Below are positions 32,050 through 44,315 of a stretch of 64,000 bases of DNA, piece after piece. A program made the translations under genes and the position numbers. Source of the stretch: Homalodisca vitripennis (taxonomy: Eukaryota; Arthropoda; Insecta; Hemiptera; Cicadellidae); contig NC_060213.1 in NCBI RefSeq assembly GCF_021130785.1, forward strand, positions 67,332,501 through 67,396,500, read 5' to 3'. Position 1 is the stretch's first letter. Each line of letters begins with the position of its first letter. The notes under the pieces were generated by a model, which had not been told where the DNA came from, did not search any database, and saw only the letters and a list, made by a program, of their open reading frames with translations.

Positions 32050-32436
32050 TTGAAACTTTATAGTTTCAAACAAAACAATGAATGTCACCAAAATAGTCTT
32101 AGTTTTAACCACAAAACACAAACTTCGTGTCTGATGGAAGTTATCGTTCCAATCTTCCTTTACTGTCAGGTTAGTTATGAAAACTTTGTTTTTACCAACC
32201 ATTCATATAATACCACGAACATTAGGTGTTCCCAAAATGTGCTCTCGGAGGAGAACTGTACAAACTATCAACGATCTGGAATGACCTTTTTAGATTGGTT
32301 TTGTTTTCGATCCCTCCGGACGTCTTTGCAACAACTTTTTATCAAAACTTTCCATAAATTCATTGGTGCAAACGTTCTTCTTGTTCTTTGTTTTAAGTTT
32401 GTTTTTGACGATGGTTTGTCAGGACAACAGGATTGA
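32050..32436 (+). other. 128-codon open frame in P450 intron, unknown
   Basis: An ATG frame of 128 codons lies in an intron of the P450 copy, directly upstream of the inverted-repeat element. Composition is Phe/Cys/Ser-rich with no motif I recognise. It may be the coding edge of a transposable element, or a chance frame. Confidence 0.2.
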
Positions 32437-32977
32437 AGACAGTTGACATCGTTATCGTTACAAAACGTTTCGAGGATTGGAATATATCCTTTTCGTCAGG
32501 TGAGGGAGGTGTTAGTATTTAAAAATGGAAAGCTAAAAGATTATAGCAAACACAAAACTCATACACAAACCATGACTTTAATGTTTAAGACCAAAATATA
32601 GGGCCAAAAGCGGCTTGCCTTTAACCCTTCCTACTTTTGACTATCGCCTTCCTGTCCCATTGTTTCAAGTAATACAACATGGCGCCAAAGAAAGAGCCGA
32701 CATTGTTTTTAGTGTTAGTAGTCCACTTTTATCCGTACCGGTGTGATGTCTGATCGTGTTTCTCTTGCTCGTAACTTGTGCGTGGAAATTGCCTGGAGTA
32801 GACTCCAAACAGCTTTTGGTTATGTTTGAACCGTTTTCTTCCCCTTCTATTCTTTTTTCTGTAATTTACTTTTGTATGGACTAATAACCTCCCCCACCTG
32901 ATTACGAGATAGATTCCACAACTCGAAACGTAGTTTTATAACTTTTGTAACCATAACGTTGGCACTATTCTTGAATT
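32432..32977. mobile_element. inverted-repeat element in P450 intron
   Basis: The left arm (about 32,432-32,516) has CGTTATCGTTACAAAACG, TTTCGAGGATTGGAATATAT and CAGGTGAGGGAGGTGTTAGT. The right arm (32,881-32,977) is its imperfect reverse complement with CGTTATGGTTACAAAAG, GTTTCGAGTTGTGGAATCTA and CAGGTGGGGGAGGTTATTAG. The arms are about 85-95 bp and flank a 360-bp centre. The GTTTCGAG...GGAATATAT ends resemble terminal regions of arthropod Penelope-like or LINE-derived repeats; the family is unproven. Confidence 0.65.
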
Positions 32978-33334
32978 CTTGAATTTTAGGGTTATATTCT
33001 ATTTGGGTTGGGTCTTTAATTATGTTTTACCTTGAAAGGCATGTAAATTGTCTCAGTGCCTCCCAAGGAACTACCACTGTTAGCAACGAGCAAAAGGATA
33101 GCTGATATTCTATTTAGCGAGGTAAAGAGAGTGAAATAGAGATATTATATCCGTTATAATCTCCAATAATTGCTTTATATCGCTGCCACAAATTACATAG
33201 TTATTAATGCCTAGTTGATATAGTCGTAGAAATTATGTTATTTGCTAAATGTATTTTTACTACTATTAAATGCTTATTTTTTATATTGCTGTTAGTTATT
33301 TTATTATTGCTATTTGTTTTGTTGGGTTTTGTTG

Positions 33335-33335
<1 letters not shown>

Positions 33336-33385
<50 letters not shown>
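33336..33385. repeat. TA microsatellite
   Basis: About 25 TA units, uninterrupted. Confidence 0.95.
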
Positions 33386-33386
<1 letters not shown>

Positions 33387-34050
33387 TTACAGCACTGTTT
33401 AACTATACATTATTATATTAACATGCTACACATATGATATAAATTACAGATGTTTATGTCAGCATGACATCTTATGTTGAAATTTTTCATCTACAGAGGG
33501 TTTGCCGTTGGAATAAATAAATGCGACCCTCTGCCTGTATACGCGATATCTACTACTTTCATTTCATCGGTCGCTGAATGTTAAGTCTATAAGAGTACTG
33601 GACTGTACCAAAGACTAGAAGTGGCGGAGGGTGCACCCTATCTCTGTAGAGCAGGTTGATGTTGCGATGACTAAAAACACTTGTGTTGTCATTAATTGTT
33701 TAAAAAGTTCAATATAAAAATGAAATATTACTGAGACGTTGGTAAGTATGTGAGCGGTAATTAAGCGTGCTATGTATATGGATAGCGGAACGGGAATCGT
33801 TGAGTTGACTTGATAATTTGAAGGCATTAGTTATGGCGGGGCTGTGAATATTGATTTGAAATTTACGTATTATATGATGTAGATAAATTTTTAAAGAAAA
33901 TTTTAGGGTTAAAAATGAAATATATAAAAAATTATGACAGAAAACGGTAAACTCCAAACTCGCCTTTGTTCTTCTTCCAGTCACAACCTGTATGATCTCG
34001 TACTAAAACAGCAACTGTTTTTAATTATTAGCCACTGTTTCAATGTGTCA

Positions 34051-34114
34051 TATGTGTGTGTGTGTGTGTGTGTCATATATATGTGACATATATATATATA
34101 TATATATATATATA
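34051..34114. repeat. compound TG/TA microsatellite
   Basis: A TG run, then CATATATATGTGACA, then a TA run. Confidence 0.95.
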
Positions 34115-34398
34115 GGAAAAGAGCTGAACCATTGAGTTGCACTCTAATTAATTACATTGTTTATGCATTGCTTCAGAATCTATATTTTCAAGAAAAATTA
34201 TGATCAATAATTTAATGGATGCAAAATTCGTAATTAATAAGTAAGTAGGCTTTATCGTTTTTACTTTCAACATGCAATTTTGGCAGGAAACTATTGTTTG
34301 TTTAATTTATTCTTAAACACTTACAAACTGTAACTAAATGACACACATTTCCTTCTGTTCTTAGTATGGGCAAGCTACTCATCTTACGCCTAGTCTAG

Positions 34399-34497
34399 TT
34401 TTGGTTACATATTGACTGGCTGTTTAAATTGCTCTATAGGAAGGAGCTGAAGGAAACTTTTAAAATTCGGGACCAATGTATGGACGTCATCAGTCAG
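34399..34497 (+). CDS. P450 exon covering the F/G-loop region
   Basis: After TCTAG the exon encodes FWLHIDWLFKLLYRKELK and ETFKIRDQCMDVISQ, like the CYP4 segment W-L-x-x-D-x-L-F followed by a basic helix ending in I-x-x-R. It ends at GTATGT, phase 0. The preceding exon expected between 31,507 and 34,399 (with the E-T-A-M-G motif) was not found. Confidence 0.7.
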
Positions 34498-36334
34498 GTA
34501 TGTTGACTACAGCTGCTTAATAGCTTATTAGTTAGAGGATACGGGGAAGAAAGCTTTCCACATTGATCCCCAGAAATTACCTAAATTACAAAATCTTAAT
34601 TTTAACAATCGCTAAGTAATAATAGTGCTAAACAAACTATGCATGATATTTCTTAATGAAATACTTTTAAATAGGTTCTTCTCGTACTTACCTTAAGTAT
34701 ATCATACATTGTGTATAAATACAGTAGAATTATTCATTGTTAAATGTCAGTTATGCAATTTATATAAATTATATTTTGGACACATACTTTAAACGTATGT
34801 GTTATATATTTAAGCTTGTACCTTTCAACATTTTTAAACATTCTTTTTTCGCTTCCTTACACAGTTTTTGGTCTCAAATGGCAATCCATAGCCAAAATTA
34901 CCTTAATTAATACGCATGTACGTATATTGATTTGCATAATTATTTACAATGTTATATACAAGTATGTATACATACGTCAAAATATTAACAAAAATTTACG
35001 TCAAGGAAACCAATACAATGCCTTACCTACACTACAAGAGTTGACATCATGTTCACATGAAAAATTCTCACGTTTATTACGCACTAATTCCCGGGGCTAG
35101 ATGAAACTAACAGTATATTAAATACGGTCGACAACATTTTAGAATCATCTCCCTTGACTCACAATATGTTTTCAAAACACCAGAGAATTTTTTTTAAAAA
35201 AGCCTCTAATCTGAAGAACCTTTTTAAGACCAAAATTATTCTCTAACCAATTTCCAAATTCAGATGCTAATAAAAGGTTTATAGGCTGCCATTCCTGAGA
35301 AGACAAGCATTGTGCTACACGAAACATTCTAAATCCATCTAAAACTTTTAAAAAATAGCGCAACTTATAAAACATATCCAATTGAAATTACGTTAACTGT
35401 AAATCAAACAATGTAATTTATCAGTTGTCATTCAAATTTTATCCCTAGGACTATATTGGTTTAAGGACAAATCCCTTAGATGTTAGGATTAAAAACAATC
35501 TATCTTTATCTAACAGAAAAGATCGATGTAACCATGTAACCATGTGCGAAATCCTGTACAGTGAGAAGCATTAAAACCTAGATCAAAATTTTTTAGCTCT
35601 ACGATGTAGTACACATCGTAGTGTAAAGGTTTCTACAGGTAAATGGGAAATGGCAAGATTAGGTGGTCAATTTAGTATTAGAGTCTGGTTGCACATTAAG
35701 AGTATGTTCATGTAATATGATTATTTGCTCTAAAGAAGTTACCTCTTTTTTCCTAAAAAAATATAAAAACATTTATTCACTTTAATTAACAATAAATAAC
35801 ATATTTTTTACCAAATTTAGCGTTCGATAAAAATAATGTACCCTTGATAGGTTAGTACGTTTAATTATAAAGACTTGTTCAAACAATCACAATATAATAA
35901 TACTTAGTAGCTTATATGTAGATTTTATAATAATATACTTCGTTTCTTAACGTAAATTATTAAATTATATAAATTTATATGTTAAGTATAGGTATTTAGG
36001 TTGAGTTTACGTAGCAGCTTTTCTTTGATACAGTATAATATTAGTCAAATGGGTGGAGGGAACTAGTATGAATAATTTACTTACATAATGTAGTTTTTTA
36101 CTACTGCCATGAATGCTTATTTAAATTGGCTATATAACCTTCAGAGCAAATTAACATTATTGTCTAATGGAATCATGATCTACCTATTTGTTCTTAGAAA
36201 AGTTTGATAGTAATAAAATGTTATATATTTTCAATAATAAAAAGAATAAATTAAATTTTACATCAAAGTAATTAATTTTGTAATATTTAAATTTAATTAT
36301 GTACATTTAATCATAATTGATGTTTGATTTTCAG
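34498..36334. other. P450 intron, no gene seen
   Basis: AT-rich intronic DNA between two P450 exons. No other feature was recognised; short open frames at 34,816-35,100 and 35,172-35,381 look like chance. Confidence 0.4.
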
Positions 36335-36436
36335 GCTTGTCAGGCGTAAACTTGGTGGATGTAATGTTTGAAAATCTGCCAATAATATCAGATGACCATG
36401 ATTGAATGGATGAATTTATAACTATGATAATAACTG
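36335..36436 (+). CDS. P450 exon before the I helix, with premature stop
   Basis: After TTTTCAG one frame reads NLVDVMFENLPIISDDHD, then TGA at 36,403-36,405, then MDEFITMIIT before GTAAGT. The TGA replaces one codon in an otherwise continuous match. In the phase of the preceding exon the first 15 bases also hit a stop, so a one-base indel is likely near the exon start. Confidence 0.7.
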
Positions 36437-36680
36437 TAAGTATAAGCATTAAAATTTGTAGTCCAGTCATGTTACTAATTTGTAACTTACTGATAAATGC
36501 GTATATTTTTCGCAATTATAAGCTTTATTTAACGATATAACTAGCTATGATGATACTATGCAAATTAGTCTTGTGAAATTTTTACATTCAAGATTCTAGA
36601 AAACCCTTCTTGACTAAGTACGAGCACATAGAATACATTAGTCATTTTTAAATGATCTGGAAATATTTCTTCTGTTTTAG

Positions 36681-36749
36681 GCATCTGACACAATTGTTTC
36701 TGCTCTGTCTTTTCTGCTTCTCACAATAGGACACCATCCGGAAGTACAG
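36681..36749 (+). CDS. P450 I-helix exon
   Basis: After TTTTAG the exon encodes ASDTIVSALSFLLLTIGHH and PEVQ, ending at GTAACG. The oxygen-activation motif [AG]GxDT[TS] is TASDTI when read with the previous exon, so the conserved Gly is Ser-shifted and the second Thr is Ile. This is the last P450 exon I can see. Confidence 0.75.
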
Positions 36750-36797
36750 GTAACGCAAAGTGTTATGATACATTATTATCAGCATTATTATTCATTA

Positions 36798-37072
36798 TTT
36801 GTGATTCAATGTTTATTGAAATTAAATAAGGCTATTGCCATTTATACAATTTAATGTAAATAAAAGTCGTTTGACAGGTATTTGGTCATCCGATCATATG
36901 TTAGTTTGCTTATTTTAAAACGCATATGTGACAGATACGGCCAAATACAAAATAATTGAATCGAAAAAAGCAAGCGCTTTGTGGTGTAATGGTAGCACAT
37001 TCCCCCGGCAAGTGAGAGATCCGGGTTCGACTCACGGCGGAGCAAGTACTTTTTGTGATTTAATGTTTATTG

Positions 37073-37078
<6 letters not shown>
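36798..37078 (+). mobile_element. tRNA-bearing segment between 27-bp direct repeats
   Basis: A 27-bp sequence (TTTGTGATT, Y, AATGTTTATTGAAATTA) occurs at 36,798-36,824 and 37,052-37,078 with one mismatch. Between them are 227 bp ending with a tRNA-like gene. This fits retroposition with an unusually long target duplication, or a tandem duplication. The second repeat runs into a TA microsatellite. Confidence 0.5.
36975..37045 (+). tRNA. tRNA-like gene or tRNA-derived retroposon head
   Basis: Cloverleaf parts can be drawn. Acceptor CGCTTTG (36,975-36,981) pairs with CGGAGCA (37,038-37,044) in six of seven positions counting G-U. The D stem is GTG/CAC with a short D loop containing GG. The anticodon stem TTCCC/GTGAG has one mismatch, and the loop CCGGCAA would give anticodon GGC (Ala) but has C in place of U33. 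The T arm is CCGGG, TTCGACT, CACGG with one mismatch. TGGTGTAATGG fits an A box with one change and GGTTCGACTCA a B box with one change. The odd position 33 and stem mismatches favour a pseudogene or SINE-type tRNA over a working one. Confidence 0.6.

Positions 37079-37128
<50 letters not shown>
37079..37128. repeat. TA microsatellite
   Basis: About 24 TA units directly after the second 27-bp direct repeat. Confidence 0.95.
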
Positions 37129-37134
<6 letters not shown>

Positions 37135-37350
37135 CACAGATTTATTTTGAATATAGTTTACTCAACTGGATGCAATCCCATGATGTGTGTGTGTGTGCGT
37201 TTTTTTTCAAAATTAGATACATCTCTACATTTCAAAACACAAATAATGATTTCTCTATAAGAAAACTGGAGAATTTTCTTTTAAAAAAAGTAAGAATAAC
37301 CCTGTAGTGCAGCTTTAGAATCCCTGGGGAAAATCATGTACACACAAACG

Positions 37351-37496
<146 letters not shown>

Positions 37497-37499
37497 GGT

Positions 37500-38480
37500 A
37501 GTTGTGATCGCAGACGGTGATTCCAGTGTTTACGAGGATAATAGTATTCGCGTCTAGAAGATATGTTACTTATTAACATGCCATTTATTTTACAAAGTTA
37601 TATAATATTTATTTTACTTAAAGTAAATACTTATTGTACTGTTATTTTATAGTATTTTTGTTAGAGTATGATACTTTCCTGAAGTTTTGTTTTCTTGATT
37701 TAGTTTCGTCCGATCGAGTTTATATATTATATCGTGGTTACGAGAATACTAAAATTTTTCACTCAGTTATTCAGAATTCGATTTAATTGTAATTGATTTC
37801 AACTTCAACATGTATCTATTAAAAGTTTATCCTCTCCAGTTTCTCAAATTAAGAAAAATAAATCGTGTTTATTTAGAGGTTCAAGTTTTCCGTACAAAAT
37901 ATATTTAAGAGTCACATATAGTATAATGCTGTAAAAGTTTTCTGAGAATACAGTATTTGATTATAAAAACATTTGTATTTTATTTCAACGTATATTTTCT
38001 AAAGCTTTATATAAATAACTGTTTAAATGTATTTTGAAATATTTCCTCCATAGCATAGTGTAAATTACAGGTAGAAAAAGGTTTTTATGATTCAGTGGTA
38101 AAATAAATAAAAATTCTTATACTTTGCGAGTTATAAAAATGTTGAATTATTGAACCTGTTTAAGTTTGATGAGTATTGTATGAAACACGTTTGAATAAAC
38201 AGTTTAATACTGAGAAAACATAACGGCTAGGCGTATGCAACGCCGTATAATTCAACTGACTTTGTTCAAATATTGTTCCCGACCTGAACTTAAATACTAA
38301 AATTACGTGTAAATTTTAAAAGTTGCAATTTAATTTTAACTCACGATTGTAGAGCTGTCAGAAATATTCTAATATTTATTCCCTTTTTATTTAAATGTTT
38401 TAATTATATTTATTTTTAAAACAATAATTAACCACAGTTATACAGTAACTAGTTTGGGAACTGTAATCTTATTTATGACG
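37500..38480. other. AT-rich sequence, no gene seen
   Basis: About 1 kb downstream of the last visible P450 exon. Expected K-helix and haem-binding exons were looked for on the plus strand and not recognised. Confidence 0.4.
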
Positions 38481-38744
38481 CTATAGGTTTGTTTTGGAGG
38501 TTTGTTTTACAGGGAAGCTTATATTTGAATCAGCTGTCACTTGAGAAAGTAGGTTTGAAGAGTCTGTATTACATTTGTTACATTTCCAGTCATTTATTTC
38601 ATTGAAGGACATTTTTTTAAGAGTTTTATCACTGATATTTTGATAGCCAGCATGGTAACCCCACAATTCACATGTACCAGTGCACTTCAATCCTGAGTAT
38701 TTTACTCCTATTAAGCATAAACTACAGGGATATTTTGATGGCAT
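38481..38744 (-). CDS. PHD-finger-like ORF fragment of transposon type
   Basis: The ATG at 38,744 opens 87 codons. Near the N-terminus is MPSKYPCSLCLIGVKYSG, then LKCTGTCELWGYHAGY, then ISDKTLKKMSFNEINDWKC and NKC. Cys-x2-Cys, Cys-x3-Cys, Trp-x-x-His, a Cys position changed to Tyr, and a final W-x-C-x-x-C fit a PHD zinc finger. In hemipteran genomes this C-S-x-C, V-K-x-S-G, W-K-C-x-x-C type is common at the N-terminus of proteins encoded by LINE-like or other repeats. The usual last zinc ligand after His is missing (GY for GC) and no ORF follows, so it is likely a transposon fragment. A real chromatin gene is less likely. Confidence 0.5.
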   Translation of the reverse strand: MPSKYPCSLCLIGVKYSGLKCTGTCELWGYHAGYQNISDKTLKKMSFNEINDWKCNKCNTDSSNLLSQVTADSNISFPVKQTSKTNL

Positions 38745-40319
38745 TCTTAAGAGTATCAGTAATCACAAAAAGGTCAGGTATAAGGAATTGCACTGTAATA
38801 TTTAGATTGATTTAAGGTAGTCAATAACCATGTCAAAAATGTAACGTACTGTAGACCACTGAATTACTAGGTACGGTACTCAGTGGCAACTACTCAATTC
38901 ATCACCACTGAGACACCTTGTCAAGTAATTGGAAGACTTCTAGTGGTCAGAATTAGTCAGAAGTTGAAAATAAATGTGTTTGATTTATGGGTAATCAACT
39001 CCTTGTCAGCCAGATAGAAGCAGTACAGTGTTAGTTGTACTGCAGTCAGCTGAAATGTGTTGTCGTATGTGGGTCAGCGGCCTTGTCACATATGGTGTTT
39101 CTGTGAGGTTGTCTTAATAGTGTTAATATAACAGTGACGTATTTAGTCGCTTATGTGTTGGCAGTTTTAGTGACCTTTTGTTTTATTGAATAATGTTGAA
39201 GAATGTTGAAGAATTATTATAATTGTAAGTGTATAATTTTTTTACCCTCAAATATAATATGAAAAGGTTTTATACATTGGGAATTCACTTGTATTTACTA
39301 TAACGTAACTTGTAGTGAAAATAATTAAGAATAAATAACTCCTATTTAAAATTGTTTCATTTTATTGACGAGCGAAGAAAAAATTATCATTTTAGAAATT
39401 TTTTGGTATTCACAGTAAAATTAAAAAGTTGATTAACGATTGAGTAAATAAAAATACACTTTGTTAATATCAGGGACTCCAATGTTTCAATGTATTTTTG
39501 TATTAAAAGCTAAATAAGTGTAACCGACGCTAATTACGCTAAAGCACTTGTATTACTGGATCAATAGTGTGGCGTTATATTTCATTCATTTTTTTATTAT
39601 TGCTATGTAAACTATTTATTTTTGAAAGGCTATAAAGTAATAGTACATTACAATAAAATTAACTTGTATTGTAATGTGGAATATTTAAGTATCTTCAGTA
39701 TTGTCTAAACGTCAAATAATTTGATATTTAAATACATAAGTATTTATTTTAATAGTGTAATTTTGCTTATATGTGTAATAGTTGATAGTGTTAAATTTAT
39801 TATATAATTTTATAATTAATTATCCTTTTCAAGATTAAGTGTTATACGACTTTTATATTTAGCCTAAATAGTTACGAGATTTGTTGATATTTATTTACCA
39901 GTACTTCTACTTTTACTAATGTTGTTATGTTGTTTCAGGTTTCATAAAGTATGTAGCTCGTGGAGAATGTAAAAATGTTAACAATGAGATTGAACAAATA
40001 CATCTGAACTGACACATCACAATCTGAACAGCTATTAATCAGTATAATATGTTATCCTTTCTATCAAGAAATGTTGTGTTTGATATGTATATTACTTCTG
40101 GGAGCATTTAACATGATTCTTTGCATTGTATGTTTATTGCAACTTTTATTTTTAACACACGGTTAATACATAATAAGTAAAAAATAGATATACTGTGTTA
40201 AAAAAATATAACAAAAAATATTAGTTATATTTTTCTTTTCAGAAAAATACATCATCACTGCGTAGAAATAATTTTTAACTAGCTAATAGGCATCACATGA
40301 AGTATACAAATTAATGAGA

Positions 40320-40320
<1 letters not shown>
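38745..40320. other. non-coding, possible 5' region of the PHD ORF
   Basis: The first 350 bp is somewhat less AT-rich (38,880-39,180) and lies upstream of the minus-strand PHD ORF, so could be its 5'UTR. The rest is AT-rich with no recognised feature. Confidence 0.3.

Positions 40321-40321
<1 letters not shown>

Positions 40322-40405
<84 letters not shown>
40322..40405. repeat. GA microsatellite
   Basis: About 40 GA units; polypurine on the plus strand. Confidence 0.95.
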
Positions 40406-40407
<2 letters not shown>

Positions 40408-43400
40408 CCAAACTGACGTAACCTTATGTTACATATCTAGCTGCAAAAATAATGCGGCTATAACCCCAACTGTTAAAACCCGAAGCCTACAAAAAAGTTA
40501 CAAGTAGCACTATATTCAGCAAGTGTTAACAAATTCCTTGAATTTCGAAATAATTCTTTTTCCTTCAACTTTTACGAAGCTTCATCGGGCTGGAAACATT
40601 TTATTTCTGTCTTTCTATCTGTCCGCTGTCCGATATCTCGAATTGAGCTAACCTACGCAATTTAATTTCATATGAATCTGCTTTTATATATTCCCAACAT
40701 TGAGTTAAATTACTGTGCATGTCACTGAATTGGACCGTTAGCGAATATTTTTCCTTTCATCTTATGGATAACTATGATCGCTTTGAGGAAATAGCCGAAT
40801 ACAATCATTACAAATTAAAACATTTGACTGATTCATAGAGTAAAAAGAAAAGATCAGGAAAATTAACTTAAAACTTGGTGATAAGATATGACTTCAGTGC
40901 AAATTTTCGTTTTAGTACTTTCCCTACCTCACCAGAAGTTTTATTATTTAAACACTGAGATGAAACCAAATTTAATAGACAACAATGCTGAAGATATGTC
41001 GAAAAAGATTTTATGTCTTCACTTTAAATTTTGCCTGTAACTGTGTTTATAAAGTTACAAGAATGAACTCTAGCGTTCTTTGTTTGAGCGTCATTGAAGG
41101 CTATTACTCAGAAGCCTGACAAAGTTACTGTTATGCCTGGCAAAGGGGATTTAAAAACTTCTCTATCATATTCCACCTTTTCATCTATCCGCAGGACCCG
41201 CCGACAATAAATAGAGCTTCAGATGTGATAGTTAGAATCTAACCTTAGCGAAGCCCATTACGCTACACGTGGTGTTGCCGTGCCGTGATGGAATTCTTAA
41301 ACTGCAAAACATGATCTATTATCCTTTACAAATCACTAAGGACTCCGAATTTTCCCCTGAAAAAGAAATTGTTATTTCTTGTTTGTGTATACCTGCCAAT
41401 TGGAAATATTCTACTTAAGTAAATATTGTACTTAAATCCGGGGCACCACTATTTTCAGAGCTGTTTAGAAGCGGTACATCAATAACAGCAAACGTAATGT
41501 GTACCGCATATATTGTGTTTTAAAGGTATATCGATAGGTATAGTCTACTCGCAATACTAAGGGGATGGAGCTCCCTTAGTGTTAACAGCTGTTGCTAGCC
41601 ATTAAATGAGGTAGTGTAGTCCATAGTCCGCTTTGGCTGAAGAGACTACAACAACGATATCCTTTACTTTTTCCAAGGTGACATGATGGAGAAACATGGC
41701 CGGGTATCCCTCCACATGGTACCTCGATAGGAGGTGGTTCGTACCCTAACTTTACTCATTTTGAATATCCTGCCATTCCGGAAGATAGTGCAAAGTCTGT
41801 TTAGAACAACGCAAAAAGAGTTTTTACAGCTTCGTGCGAAGAAGGAAAAACACAAATAGTCTAAATTTACCTATCATCATAAAGTCTCTTTGGATCTAGT
41901 TCTCGAAACTATTGACTAGAAATATTTGCAGTAGTAATTTTTCATTAATTTACGTTCTAGCCTATTTCTCATAATATCTAGTTAGTTATTTTTTATACAG
42001 TTATATAAAGTAAATATAATGATCAAATAAGCTTCATGTGGTGATATACACATAGAGAAACCTCAAATGATTGCACTAATGTTTTTCTGAAAATAGGAAC
42101 ATTCTTTCTATTATGATTAATAATAACACGGACCATAACGCTCAGCTAATCCCATGTAATAACATATACCATCATTAACCTAGATGTTGCTAATATATTG
42201 TAAATGAATTGTAATGTAAAATTTAAAGGTATACGCTATTTAGTCCTCAAGATAATAATATTTTGCTAGTCTTACCAGTTAATAAAGGTATACTTATCAC
42301 TATGTTTTAGGTTTTTCTAAATAGTTTCTAAATTTTTACATGGAAATACGAGCGTTATAATCCTTTTATGTTTTGAACTATAATGTATTCACAAATAAAA
42401 TCAGAATTAATTATTTGTGATACGTTATGCTATATCAAGTTGTCACAAGAAATTTTAGCCTATTCGTTGTATGTAAGTTCCGTTTTATAGCAGCGTCAGG
42501 CTCCTAGTTAATTGCGCGGCCTCTGGAAGATCCTGGCTTCAGGAGATAACGTACCCTGAGAGCATCAAGCTATTAGTTTTATACTTATTTACCCTACAAT
42601 ATATAATTTAACCTATATAAGAAACCTTATTTTTAGTTTATTTAAACAATTATATCTGAAAATAAAACATTTTTCAGTTTGAAGTCTATTTATTTTTCTA
42701 CAGCCATACATCCTGTAAATAAATATGAATATGCTATATCCCACGTGCTGATTTTGGATTGTTATCGTAATATTGCCAGTAGAATTATTATTACAAATAA
42801 CAATTAATAAATGATAAACCGTCTAACACAAATCATGTTTTACTTGAAAGAAGATCGGAAGGTATGTCGTATAGACATCGCAAAACAGTTGCGCGATTAA
42901 TGGAAACGAGTGACAAATAAACAAACAAAACAGTTAACACGAACAAAACTCTAGTCCCAGGGCACGCTTTAGTAAACAATTGTGTTAAGACAACATTAAC
43001 GTTAGAGGTTGTTTTTATTGTTCTAGAGGTTTTCTCTAGTGTGGTTGGTCACACAACTCTAAATAACTTTTTCATTGCAACTCATTAGCCGTAATGTGTT
43101 TTCTATTTAAGAACAATAAAACTACAATAAATAGTATAAGACCATGTATTTCAGTAGAAATATATGGTATGTATTAATTCTTCTTTTGCTAAAATGTACA
43201 GTTTATTCGGAGTTTAAAATGTATTACCAACTGTAGACGTTTTATTCATGAAGTCTCAAAGTTTTCCAAAAACATTATTAAAGCTTAATGATATATACCG
43301 TGTTTGTTTGGTTCCAGTGGGGATAACCCCGCGTTTTAAAATTACCAGTCCTGCTAACTAAGACTTTATAAGATACATTGCGGATGCTCTTGTCTTATTG

Positions 43401-44310
43401 GACATACTTCCAATAATTTCTATATGACAAACGAACTAGAGATCAAATTGGATGATAGAAACAGTTTATGGTTTTACATTAAAAATATTATGACTTTGAA
43501 CGGAATGGACGAAACACTTGGGTCTGGAGATATCTGAGATTGTAGTAATGAGTATTCCGTACTCCAAAGTGTACTTATAATTCAAATTTTAGCTAGTAAA
43601 ACCCAAAACCACCAATTTCAGATAGCATATAACAATAATGTCTTGCCACGTTGCTTTAAAAAAAGAGTAACAATTAACTACAATGATATAGAAGAGTGAA
43701 CCTGGTGGTTCCAATGTCATTTGGAATTTTACCTACGACCTTAATCACTTAATACAACTTTTAAATGACTTCCCTAAACATTTATGCCGACTAACACAGC
43801 GGCGTCAGCATCTTTGCTCGACGTTGCAGCTTAAGTTACAAAACGGGAGCTTCAATCACGATAATCCTAAAAAAAACATTTTAGGACTCAAGAAGTGGGA
43901 CAAGAACTTGATCTCGAAGTTTTACTCAAAGATGAACTTAATCTCACATACAGTAAAACAAAATCGCTACGGTCAGACAAAACAAAACCTAATTAATACT
44001 ATGTAAGATTATTGTAATAACTTGTTTCGTCATTTCTTGTAGGACGTTTTAAAAATAACTATTGAGTGAATGTGTTATCTGCCTTACAGTAACTTTAAAT
44101 ATAACTTAAACTTTAGAGTATTAGAACATTTCAGATTTTAATGGGTTACTAAATTTAAGAAAAGTACAATAGTTTGCTCCATTCTACTTCTTTACACATA
44201 TCCTTTAATATGTAATATCCCTTGCTATGGATTTCTATTGAAAATGTTTTACTTACCCTCAAATACCCCATTTGGGTTAAGAGAATAAAAGGGTTGCATA
44301 CAAAAAAAAA
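40406..44310. other. non-coding, possible old repeats
   Basis: No gene was recognised in 3.9 kb. Patches at 40,560-40,660, 41,130-41,300 and 41,560-41,850 are less AT-rich and read like fragments of interspersed repeats (for example a CTGTCCGATATCTCG tract), but I see no second copy inside the window to prove it. Confidence 0.3.
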
Positions 44311-44315
44311 CTGTT

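Larger units (their letters stand above)
32978..34398. other. P450 intron sequence with microsatellites
   Basis: Non-coding. Holds a long TA tract (33,336-33,385) and a compound TG/TA tract (34,051-34,114). The missing P450 exon 5 should be here or in 31,508-32,431 but was not recognised. Confidence 0.4.
29028..36749 (+). pseudogene. CYP4-type cytochrome P450, long copy, probable pseudogene
   Basis: Recognisable exons: 1 (29,028-29,196), 2 (about 30,208-30,329), 3 (30,832-30,922), 4 (31,328-31,507), a later one (34,399-34,497), an I-helix-proximal one (36,335-36,436) and an I-helix exon (36,681-36,749). They follow the CYP4 order: anchor and hinge, beta-1 region (FCFWIGPIPIFVVVDP), LGINLISS, C-helix (KKYRKLMNPVMHP), F/G region (WLHIDWLFKLLYR), a LVDVMFENLP segment and the I helix (ASDTIVSALSFLLLTIGHHP). 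Defects: GC donor of intron 1, lost ancestral acceptor of exon 2, Trp-to-Cys in the WxxxR motif, no exon between 31,507 and 34,399, frame mismatch and TGA at 36,403. ExxR and haem-binding Cys exons were not found. Inverted duplicate of 8,430-10,960. Confidence 0.75.
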
